Assembly (NCBI GenBank): GCA_949128115.1
Contig: OX421964.1
Location: 35,084,177-35,148,176 of the forward strand
Reading direction: 5' to 3'
From: Anaspis maculata
Lineage: Eukaryota > Arthropoda > Insecta > Coleoptera > Scraptiidae
Length of the DNA stretch: 64,000 nucleotides
Shown here: positions 45,061 to 55,800 of the stretch, in pieces
Position numbering within the stretch: the stretch's first letter is position 1
Layout: each line of letters opens with the position of its first letter
Notes under the pieces: model-generated
Databases searched by the model: none
What the model was told of the DNA's origin: nothing
The model's input: the letters and a program-made list of their open reading frames with translations, nothing else
Program-made: the position numbers and the translations under genes

Positions 45061-46588
45061 TGAGGGCGTTGTCTTCGGATTAGTCGAAGGCTGAACAGAA
45101 AAGGTCATCGTAGGAGACATCTCTTGCCACTCGTATCTTTTCCGCGCGTTCCAGAAAAACGCCAACGGACGTTTCTGGTTTACTGGTTGTATTCGTTTTT
45201 CAGACTCCCCTATGCTAGAACGTCAAAATCTGTTGAACAAATTTCAGTGAAATGCAGCTTCGCACCTTTGAATTTGACCAACCAAGCCAATCACAGTCTG
45301 CCTAAATTAGAAATTCATTTGATTATAAGATAGATGGCACTGCATGGTAACTTCAACAACCTCCAGTTCCAGTTTCCACCAAACTTCCATGAACCATTGA
45401 ACTTTATTACTCTAAAAGTAACTAAGCAGCTGGCCATGGTATTGGCTGGTACATAACAACTATGAGCGTGATAAAGTTACTTCGCTCATAAAACTTTGGT
45501 GGAACTGGCTGTAAGTGAGCTTTTCCCAGTGTGCATTTTATAATTCATAGCTCAGAATCTTTGAGCTTTCGGACTTGAATGCGTCCATATACAAAAAATA
45601 AGTGGCAAAATGTGTACGTTGATTTTGTGATAATGGACGATCCACAGTGAGTAAGTGGGTATAGAGAAAAGAAAATGCCGTCAGTTTTCATTATTTATGC
45701 AAGTACCGGCAAACAGCCAAGTGAAATCCCCTATGCGTGCGTGTGCTGCTCATATACACATTTGGTTGAATGTATCTTTGTTTTGGCTCAAGAATATACC
45801 AGAAACATTGTTTGAAATATAGTTTCTCTTTCTTCCATCAATTACTGTCCATTCAAGCGTGCGAAAAGTACTCACTTTTCGCTTCGTGCCATTTCAAGTC
45901 AACCGCAGTTTTGTGTGGGACAGTGATACTTCCCGCACTTGTTAATAATTAGCAAATTATTATACGAGTTAATAAGACGAAGTTTGTCGCACGACTGTTT
46001 TTAGAGCATGACGAACGCAGTGAAGAGGAGGAGGCTCAAAGAAAGGAGTGTGCCGAAACGTCTTATTAAACGAGTGCAATATACTATTTTATATATTTTG
46101 CCTTGAATATTTGGAAGAAATTGAAAAATTCTAGAGGTAGGAATGCCGTTTAGTATCATCAAAGTCAAGCTCCAGTACGATATAATTCGGGTGTAGAAAA
46201 ATAGCTATTTTGAATGGCAGCAGTAACCATGCCTTTGTTATTTCGTCAATGTCACGGTGACTTGCACGGACTTCTTCGGACCAAGAAGACTGGTTATATA
46301 CGCGTCTGCGTATATAACCAGTCTACGCTTAGCTACGCTTATCTCTTAATATATAACCATATATTAAAAGCTGATTCTACACTTTTGAACTGCAACGTTT
46401 GATATATCTGACTGTTCAGACAAAACTGTAAAGAAATTATTGCTGCTGAATCTTTTTTTCTGCTTATAGAAGTGTTCTAAAACAGAACGTTTTTCAGTTC
46501 AATTACGATGGGACATGAAAAGTGTCTGTAGCTTTTTGCAAAATTTTTATTACTTGTTCAACCGACTAATTTAGAAAACTTTTTTTCA
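45061..46588. other. Interval without a recognised gene
   Basis: Only short motif-free open frames. It contains the perfect stem at 46287-46324. Bases 45880-46080 are an unidentified low-copy-looking segment. Confidence 0.45.
46287..46324. repeat. Perfect 17-bp stem, 4-nt loop
   Basis: AGACTGGTTATATACGC, loop GTCT, exact inverse. The stem is perfect; followed by imperfect TACGCTTA repeats. No poly-T track that would suggest a terminator. Confidence 0.85.
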
Positions 46589-47849
46589 TCAGCGGAGATA
46601 CCAAGCTCCGTGCTTCTTAACGTAATTTTGCTGAAACTGAGTAATGTATGCCGTGTAAGTTGCTATCCCAGCAGCCATCTAGAATTCATAATTCATAATT
46701 TCACATAATATTTAAAAAATTTAAGATGATTCTTGGTTACGCCAAAAAGTAGATTGTAGTTTAGTTTGAAGAAGCTATTGATGGTGAATTTTAAGTCAAC
46801 TAGTTGTAATTTGAGGTAAAGATTTTCTTCCTGAAAATTGAACAATGAAACAAATATCTAATTTTTATATTAAACCTAGTTTTACATCTTTGTAACCTTC
46901 CAAATTTTCTACACGGTCCACAAAATTGTTGCCCTGGAAAAACATGAAAAATTACCATACTCGCTTTCCTCAAAAAGTACATGAGCACCTCAGTAACAAA
47001 TCTTTCGAATCCATATATCGTAGCGATCACATCCACAGTCAAGTAAACCAGCCACATCACAGACCCAATCGTTGCTCCCAGCCAAAATTTGAGACCCATA
47101 AATTGAGACGTCTCTTTACGAAATCTTAGCAACCCATTTGCAACGTAAAGCGAAGACGAATATTCGAGTAAAGTCAAAAATAACTTGACTGAAATCCAGT
47201 TTTGGAAAATCTGTTGGATCTGTTTCCGTAGCCCACAGTAAATGTCGAGAGCTTTTTTGATTTCCGAATTTCTCACGCTTCTGATTTGAGCTAGCAAACA
47301 TCTGGGTATGAGCAAAAATTGGAACAGCGTAATATTAGTTTGATGGTGTACAATAACACTTAACAAATGGTAAAAATCGCATTTTGAAAACTTGTGATAT
47401 ACCGTCACACATGCCGTGCTAATTGCGGCAAAATACAGCGATAGGTGGACAAATTTGAAGAACATGTATTTCCTGATTTCTTTAGAAATGTCTTGAAAAT
47501 TCACATCATGCCCGAACGATAGTTTTTGAATGTCGTCAAATATTTTCGGCAACATGCTCTGTTTTAAATTGATTTCGATTATTATTAGAGGCATCAAGAC
47601 CGCGGTTAAGAGCATCGTGATGTTTTCTACGACGGATGCAGTAGCGTCTCTCGGTCGTCTACATTCGAAAGTATGTGCTATATAATAAATGAGAAAGAGT
47701 GCTATGATAACATTGAGCGCAATGTCCAGTTTGTTTCTCTGGAATTTGTGATCTTTAACCGAGTATGATGTCAATCCCAGGCATTTGTACGAAAAAAATA
47801 CAAACTGTACTAGATTCGTCATCCCGTTCCCTTTTCCCTTTCCAGTCAT
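46589..47849 (-). CDS. Gustatory receptor, locus 9
   Basis: Exons (minus): 47849-46989, 46933-46886, 46830-46741, 46678-46589; 362 residues. Donors GTGCTC, GTAAAA, GTAACC, all phase 0; the first is a weak match. Start MTGKGKGNGMTNLVQFVFF; a second ATG at 47822 (MTNLVQF) aligns better with locus 10. Exon 1 has YKCLGLTSYSVKDHKFQRNK, FECRRPRDATA, LLIPRCLLAQIR and YGFERFVTE; exon 2 GNNFVDRVENLEGYKD; exon 3 EENLYLKLQLVDLKFTINSF to NLLFG; exon 4 MAAGIATYTAYITQFQQNYV to TGA. Signature TYTAYITQF. Pairs with locus 10. Confidence 0.92.
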
Positions 47850-48077
47850 ACTTCCAGAGGTTGAACTCTGTTACTAATTATTGTGTTGTTTGTTTCAGGT
47901 ATGTGCACATGAAAACAAGGCGATGATGCGACATAAACTGGAAAGTGAGTAGACCTAAATTGATTGCGCGGTCCCTAGGGCATTTTTTATTTGTTTTTCG
48001 TTTGTTACAACAAGAAAATATTGGGCTGGACGTAGGTATTTTTCGGAAAAAAATAGTGACCGGAACCAGGCGGAACA
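47850..48077. promoter_or_regulatory. Shared 228-bp intergenic region of a divergent GR pair
   Basis: Start codons of GR loci 9 (minus) and 10 (plus) face away from each other across only 228 bp, so both promoters and 5' UTRs must lie here or overlap. No TATA box was recognised on either strand. Confidence 0.6.
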
Positions 48078-49308
48078 ATGACCAGAAAAGAATTGATAGA
48101 TTTGGTTACACCGTTATTCTTCATGTCCAAATGTCTGGGATTAACATCTTACTCAGTGAAAAATAAAAACTTCCGAAGAGACAGACTGGATATAGCTCTT
48201 AATTTTCTGATTGCTCTATTCGTTACTTACCACCTTGTCCATACATACGAATGCAGAAGACCGAGAGACGCCATTGCAGGCGTCGTGGAAAACCTCACGA
48301 TGTTCCTGTACAGTGCTTCACTGCCCATCACAATAATTGAAATCAATTTGAAGCAAAACACACTATTGAAGACATTTCACAAAATCCATGAACTGACACT
48401 CGGCCATGACTATTTGGATCTTCAAGATGTTTGCAAGAAAATCAGAAACTATATGATCTTCAAATACGTCCACTTATCACTGGCCCTGGGCGGAGTTCTT
48501 GCAGTTATCTTGACGTTTAGCGGTTTCTCAGAGTGCAGTTTTCTCCATCTTCTCAGTATCGTAGAGCAAGCTCAAATCGACGCGATGCTTTTCCAATTCA
48601 TGCTCATACCCAGGTGCTTGCTGTCTCAGATGCGATGCGCCAAGAGCTCGGAAATCAAAAGAGCTTACGGCATCTATTGCGGCTTGAAGAAACCTCTCAA
48701 GCACGTTTTCCAAAACAGGATTTTATTAAAACTTGTCCTACTTTTGCTAGACGTTTCCTCCTCGCTTTACTCCACGAATGAGTTACTCAAGTATCGTGAA
48801 GCGATGTCTTTTTCGCTTTGGTTTGGAGCCATGATGGGGTGTGCGGTGTATCTGATTCAGTTGGCCATAGATTTTGTCGCTGTGATGTATGGATTTGAAA
48901 TTTTTGTTTCAGAAGTAAATACTACTGAGATTACGCTAGAAATATATATGTGGTTTCTGATCCTTGGACGTTTTCAGGCTAAGAAATTTATCAATCGAGT
49001 TGAACGCTTGGAAGGCTACAAAGATGTGAAGTCAAAGTGTACGAGCTCTTGCATTTCTCTTATCGTTTTATTTCAGGAAGAAAACATTCGGCTCACATCC
49101 TATTTGTGCGATATAAAGTTCAACATCAGGGGCTTGTTCAATTTAGACATCACTCTGCTTTATTCGGTAACAAAATAACTACAGCTTATGGGCATTTGGG
49201 CAATGAACATTATACTTTCCACAATTTCAGATGTTAGCTGGGATTGCGACTTACACTGTCTACATTATTCAGTTCCGCGAAATTCTTTCAAAGCGGCACG
49301 GAGTGTGA
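48078..49308 (+). CDS. Gustatory receptor, locus 10
   Basis: Exons (plus): 48078-48914, 48978-49025, 49077-49166, 49231-49308; 350 residues, introns of only 63, 51 and 64 nt. Donors GTAAAT, GTGAAG, GTAACA, all phase 0. It starts MTRKELIDLVTPLFFMSKCL, with SYSVKNKNFRRDRLD, YECRRPRDAIAG, LIPRCLLSQMR and YGFEIFVSE; exon 2 AKKFINRVERLEGYKD; exon 3 EENIRLTSYLCDIKFNIRGL to ITLLYS; exon 4 MLAGIATYTVYIIQFREILS to TGA. Reading on without splicing gives a misleading 366-residue frame that lacks the signature. Intact and the most compact gene of the cluster. Confidence 0.94.
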
Positions 49309-49385
49309 TTGATGAGAAAGTTGAAGTTTTTCTTTATCTCGATATAAGTAGGTACTACAGGTATACGCCGTTCACGTTTCAAATT

Positions 49386-49559
49386 CAGTAGAATGACTTT
49401 TTGAAGCAAAAATAAAGTGACAAGCTGGGGGGCTACGGCTACGGCTACGGCTGATGGCACCTGGAAAGTTCTGGAGCGAAACCATCAGCGGCCATCAGCC
49501 GTATCCTTCCAGCGCTCCAGCTTGTCACTTTAATTTTGCACCAAAAAGTCATTCTACTG
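49386..49559. mobile_element. MITE, AGAATGACTT termini (copy 2)
   Basis: CAGTAGAATGACTTTTTG and its inverse enclose AAGTGACAAGCTGG and GGAGCGAAACCATCAGCG. Homologous to 43542-43693. Lies about 80 bp after GR locus 10. Confidence 0.85.
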
Positions 49560-50150
49560 AGAATAAAAAGTGTACAGGATATAGGTACTGTTTTTCAGAA
49601 TGTTTTCAGTCTGAAATAATAATAATTATTATGATAACCTTATGCCTGGTGACACAATTTCGATTGTTGAATGACCTGCGCTACCCTGTTGAGGCGAAAG
49701 GGAACGATGAAATAGTGTGTTCCTGAGACGCGAGATGTCGCAGAAACTATATTAACTGTATCGAAATTCAACCAATTTATCGATATTCAAAATCGAACGT
49801 CAATATTTCCAGGAAATATAAATAATTGATGCCAGATGAAATTTCAGTTTTTTGTTTGCTTTGTACATTTTGCAACGAAATTGAAATTGTTTTTTACTAG
49901 AGTGAATATTGTAGATAGTCATCTTTTGGAAAGCTTATGCGACCACTACACTACCTTCATATACATACACATTGCGGAAAGCCGACAGTAGATGGGGCCG
50001 CACGAGTGTTTCACTTACGAGTACCCTTTGAGTGTGAATATTGGTAATTTCGATATTAAGACTAATCCTCAAATACTTCGGCACCAAATTGACCCAAAAA
50101 AGTTCAATCACCTGTCTGTTGGATTTTGATGGTTGTTGCTTTGTCGGTCT

Positions 50151-50279
50151 GGGGTCCTATTCCCGGAAAACGTGTGATCCGTTCCTATGCGAAGTTTCTA
50201 GGCAACCAGGGCTGTGATTGGCTGTCACCTAGGCAACATCACCTGATGATCTGTTCCCCGGTTCCAAAAATAGGGCCCC
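50151..50279. mobile_element. Short MITE, GGCCCTATTTT termini (copy 2)
   Basis: Reverse orientation relative to 16490-16615: GGGGTCCTATTCCCGG, TGTGATCCGTTCCTATGC, GGCAACCAGGGCTGTGATTG and AAAATAGGGCCCC. CTG on both sides may be the target duplication. Confidence 0.75.
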
Positions 50280-50890
50280 TGATGTTGTGAGACTACTCTC
50301 CAAATTTATCCTCCAGTGCAAATAAATTTTGCCTTCCCCACTTTGATTGAAAAAAAGTTTTGCACTATAAATCAAGTTGAAACAGTTATATAGGCCTCTG
50401 TCAGTTCTGAAATTGGTGCAAGTAAGAGTACCTAATTTCGGCAGTCTGTCGCCCATCGGGAGCAGCTAATTCCCATCTTTGATTTTGATGAAAATCTAGA
50501 ACAGATACTGGACCCAGTAACTGGAAGCACTGGACCCAGTAACTGGAAGCTATGGGTGAAATTAGTTGGATATACATAAATGCAAATAATCAGGTATTTA
50601 TTGTAACTTATAACTTTTATATACATATACGACAATATACGTTCATTATTCAACATCAATCAAAATAATTACAACAACTTGCCGAATGTTTCTCTTTTCT
50701 TGCATTTCGGAAGTAGTGGAGGTGGGACAGTTTCTGAAAGAAATGCATTGGATCACGCAGAATCACACGAAAATGTCATTCCCGAAAAAAATAATTCTGA
50801 GTATTCTGAGCAGTATGTAGTTCTAGCAAAATGTTGCTATTTCCAGGGTGTGCCTATTCTACTGAATAACTGACTACTGACCTGTCAGTA

Positions 50891-51021
50891 CCGGGTGTTC
50901 ATAAATGTCTGTTATCATATCGCCTTTGGAATCTCCTATCACTCTTTCAAATCGTGCTTTTCACTACGACTTTTGGCCTGACCAAAGCCTGCCGCGATCA
51001 CAGACATTTATAAACACCCAG
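50891..51021. repeat. 131-bp hairpin element with TA flanks
   Basis: CCGGGTGTTCATAAATGTCT at the left and the inverse of CTGGGTGTTTATAAATGTCT at the right; TA on both sides (50889-50890, 51022-51023). Confidence 0.82.
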
Positions 51022-51044
51022 TAGAATGTGTCTTTTTCACTATA

Positions 51045-52622
51045 GCCCAGGCGCCAGGGAGCAAAAATCAGCTCAATAAGGAAATAATTGTTTCCTGGCT
51101 GGATACCAGCTTAAAGCGATCTATGTGGCTTAGGTTTTGACATACTAATTTCCCCCCTTGCGGAAATGTCGGCGTCATGTCGCCATCATCAACAAGAAGT
51201 GCACCAGCGTGGTTTTTGCCTAATATCTTGATTTTGGGCCATCTGACAGCAAAAGATGTGGGAAGTCAATTTGAAACCAATGAAATTCCCTACGGAATAG
51301 TTTCTAAATGACCTTTCTGCGACCTATGGTTTTTGAGATGGAGCTTCTGGAAGCGAGAGGCATTGTCGTAAAAGCTCCATGGTCACTTGACTCGAAAAAC
51401 TAAAATGTCGATGTGACAAAAAAATTTCAAAATGAGATTTCTCGAGAATCCTTCATGCTATAGTTGCGGTGATGGTCTTAAACTCTTTCTCTTGAACCGT
51501 TTATTACGAATATAGAAAAGACAAAAACGTCACATTGTACATATACAGGGTGTACTGAGGGAATCAAATCAGATCAGAGAAATTCTACATATATCTTCGA
51601 TTTAGCCTATATGCGACACTCTAAGCATCAAACACGAGTCCAATGTCAATATGGATTTGCTCTATTAACTTCACTTAATACACTAAAGAAGTGGTCAGCT
51701 CACAGCTTTACTGTAAAAAGTTTTGAAGGCCCTCTGAAATCATCAAAATATTCAAAATTTACAGTACCAAGAAATGTATATAACAGTATATTATATGCCA
51801 AGGGACCAAAGTGAATTTTTAATTTGGGGATTTGGACCTAAAGGGCCCTCAAGCAACAAACTTCACCCAAGGGATCGAAAATTCACTATGGTTCCTTGGT
51901 ATATAATATACTGTTACATACATTTCTTGCTACTGTAAATTTCAGAGGGCCTTCAAAACATTTTACAGGAAGGCTGTGAGCTGACCACTTCTCAAGTGTG
52001 TCAAGTGAAGCTCACAGAGCAATGCATATTCATATTGGACTCGTGATAAGTGCTTAGAGTTTCGCATAGGCTAAATCGAAGAAATATGTCAAATTTCTCT
52101 GTTCTGATTTGATTCCCGTAGTACACCCTGTATATGTACAATGTGACATTAGTGACTTTTCAATATTCGTAATCTACGGTTCAAGAGGAAGTGTTTAAGA
52201 CCGTCACCGCAACTATAGCATGAAGAATTCTCGAGTAATCTCACTTTGAATTTTTTTTTGTTACATCGACATTTCAATTTTTTGAGTCAAGTAACCATGG
52301 AGCTTTCACGACAATGACTCTCGCTTCCAGAAGCTCTATCTCAAAGACCATAGGTTGCAGAGAATTGATTGAAAAACCAAACTGTAGGAAATTTCATAGG
52401 CTTCAAAATAACTCCCCACATCTTTTACTGTCAGATGACCCAAAATTAAGATATTCGGCAAAAACCACGCTGGTGCACTTCTTGTTGATGATGGCGACAT
52501 GACGCCGACATTTTCGAAAGGGGGGAAACTAGTATGTCAAAACCTAAGTTACACAGATCGTTTTAAGCTAGTTTCCAGCCAGGAAGCAATTATTTCCTTA
52601 TTGTTTTCCCTGGCGCCTGGGC
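51045..52622. repeat. 1578-bp foldback with TA flanks
   Basis: Ends GCCCAGGCGCCAGGGA and its inverse, TA on both sides. The arms are inverted copies over nearly their whole length, for example CATGTCGCCATCATCAACAA, CAATGTGACGTTTTTGTC-like and TACAGGGTGTACTG segments, with the centre near 51830-51850. No coding capacity. Confidence 0.88.
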
Positions 52623-52863
52623 TACTAACCAACTGACTAAGTGACTACAGACCAGTCAGTAAAATGTAACCGAGACGAATGACTTCCGTGGTTTGGTTAG
52701 TTTCAAATTAATAGAACATTATTGAAAGTCAAGACTAGAAAGAAGTTCGCTCCAAGCAAAGTTACCACCGTAGTTCAGTAGGTGCCTGAATTGATACGGA
52801 TGGGCTTTGCGGCTGAACAAGAAAATTTGTAGCCAAGTTACTAGGAATCATTGCATTTCAGTC

Positions 52864-55800
52864 CTATTTTTCGTTCGCAATGTCTTGGAACTGGAGCAAG
52901 TACACGGAATAAGTGGCAATATTAGCCATTAGCTGTAAATTTCTAGTTTTAGTGATCGTAAACGCTTTTATAACTTGAATATTCACTTACAACATACACA
53001 AGCGCATAATTCAAGGGGAACAGTCCGCAGACACTCGTTTTGAAGCTGCGGAGATGGAGCAAATGCAAGTTTTCTTCCTGAAAAACAATTTCCAAATACA
53101 GGGTGTTTCAGGGATGATGACAAAAAATTTAACTGTAGGTAGATCTCGTCAAAATATGACGAGAACCTATATACCATTTTGCAAAGTTCGACCTAATGAC
53201 GAAGATACAGCCCTTCAAAGTTCACTTTTTTCGGATTTCAAAAATTTGTAACTCAGGAATGTTCCAACAAATTTAGCTTTAATTCAGCAATAGATGGTTT
53301 GTCATAATTATCTATTAACCTGTCAAATTTGAAAAGAATCCAACCAGTGGCGTAGGAGTTATAAGGGTCAATAATTTAGAAACATCCGAAGAAAAGTTGA
53401 CTTAAGGTGACCCTCAGAACTTCTACGCCACTGATTGGATTAATTCCAAATTGGGCAGGTTGATAGATGATTATGACAGACAAGCTTATGCTGAGTTAGA
53501 GCTAAATTTGTCCAAACGTTCCTGAGTTACAAATTTTTGAAATCCGAAAAAAGTGAACTTTGGAAGGCTGTATCTTCGTCATTAGGCCAAACTTTGCAAA
53601 ATGGTACATAGGTTTTCGTCATGTTTTGACGAGATCTACCCACAGTTGAATTTTTGCTATCATCCCTGAAACACCCTGTATAATATACAGTAAGGCGTCG
53701 AGCTGCAGAATTAAAATATTCCGAGTTCATGGATTGCTGTAGGGGAGTGCGTCAGCAATGCCAGAAAGATGTTAGAAAACAAAATCGTTTTCTGAAATTA
53801 CAGGGTGGTCCCGAAAGTTCGGACTGAAACAGTACTACATTATGTGGAGTCTTCCATGAAGCCTACAAACTATAAAACTTTTTTTTTTGATTGTCATTTT
53901 TGAAGTTCTGAAGGATTAAAGGTGTTGAACCCTTCAGCTAGTTTAGTCGTTCCAGAAGATTTTAGTACGTTATGTTGATGACAGAATAATCAAGAAAAAT
54001 ATCAACTACTGGGTATGTACTAGATCCCCATTTATTATACAGTGTGAAACATGAAGTACATAGTGAAGTCAAATTTCTCTGAAAATCCCTCCAAAAATCT
54101 CTTGGTAGAAAAGTGGTGATCATCTGCTCTACACCAGTTTAGGGACCAACCGGATACTTTGTAAACATTTCTCATGACAAATATTGTTTGGAATTCCTGA
54201 CGTCCCCTGTATAGAGAACTTAGAAATTCAACACACATCCAGTAGCTTATGATTGCTTCCTCATAATTCTACTGGCAATAATACTGTTTTGATCCAACCT
54301 TTCGAGATCACCTGTATTTCTGCAAACCTTTTGCTGAATCAATAGAACTAAAATGTTGGGGGGCTTTGATTTTCTACTACATACAGGGTGTTCCAGTAAT
54401 GGTGTTACAAACTTCAAGGGAGACTCTCCATCAAAAACCAAGTCTAAAAATACTATATACTATAAAATTGTATAAACTTATATATGATTTGTGTCCGGAA
54501 ATGCTCTGTTTCAGAGATACTTGAGTACAGAGTGTTCACGATAAAATTCACTCCCCTCCAGAATATTTCCCTTTGAGATATTTCGAAGGACTAAAAACTT
54601 TTTCTTCCCAGGGACCTCAGATCGATCCTCTAAAAGTTTCTAATTGGTACCGTCTACAAGGTGTGATATGTAACTTTTTTATTTCAAATGCAACACCCTA
54701 TATTTCATTCCGTTATTTGGTTGAGCCTTTTTGTCTGATTACAAATATATATGACACTTATAATTTATTTTGACAAGTAAGTTGTCGAAAAAATAATAAA
54801 AGAGGTAGTCAAATAGTTTTGTTTCGCGGCAAGATGGCTTTGGTTTCTACAGTTCACTGAAAAAAGTTATCCCTGTAATATTTTGTCTGCAGAGTTCAAC
54901 TCTGCATGGATGAATGGTCGTGGTCGGATAATTCGTTCCTTATACAGGGTGACGCGTACTTTTTAATTTTCAATTTATTTGACTACCTATTTTATTATTT
55001 TTTTGACAGCTTCCTTGTCAAAATAAATCATAAATGTTATATATCTTTGTAATCAGGAAGAGAGGCTTCATCATGTGACGTAATAAAATATAGGGTGGTG
55101 TTGCATTCGAAATAAAAAAAAGTTACATGTCACACTCTGTATACGGTACCAATTGAAAACTTTTAGACAATTGATTCAAAATTATTATTATCATATTAAT
55201 TCATATTAATTATTGTATCTGAAATAGAACAGCGGCAGCAGCACAAACACACTTCGAACACGCTTACAAAACATTTTCTTGTAGAAACGAATCGTGTTAT
55301 GTTCTATTCTCCACCAGTTCTGGGACCTCTGGAACTGTTTTGGATCGGGTTTTTATCTCAAGGATGACAAAAATTATTAGAATGGAGAGTGAAATCAAAT
55401 CCAACATTTTGACTGTTCTATTTCTTTTAACATTTTTCTGGCTCAAGCTGCTGCATAATAACTCACGTTTTTGTAACTTGTAGCTGAGGTAACATCCTCA
55501 AACAAATCTATCATGTACTGGACCTGAAACCAAATAATTTGAGTTCTAGAAGACGAGCTAGAGAATTAGGTGCCTAGGCTCCTAGTAGTGGGGGCACTAG
55601 GTGAATGAACCTTGCAAATGGTGATGAAAGCATGAAATTCGGTACACATATTCAGAATGAGCACCTCTCTTAGATAAGAGGTGGAGCCACGCCGAATTTT
55701 CACCGGAAGGGGGCTCGGGGGGCTCCTGAAAGTTGAAGGTGCTAGGGCTCCCACCAAACCGCTAATCAGTTCGTTTTAGCAATTAAAAAGGAAACTCATG

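Larger units (their letters stand above)
49560..51044. other. Interval with small repeats, no gene
   Basis: Holds the second GGCCCTATTTT MITE, a 22-bp tandem duplication of CTGGACCCAGTAACTGGAAG near 50505-50550, and a 131-bp hairpin. No protein gene. Confidence 0.5.
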
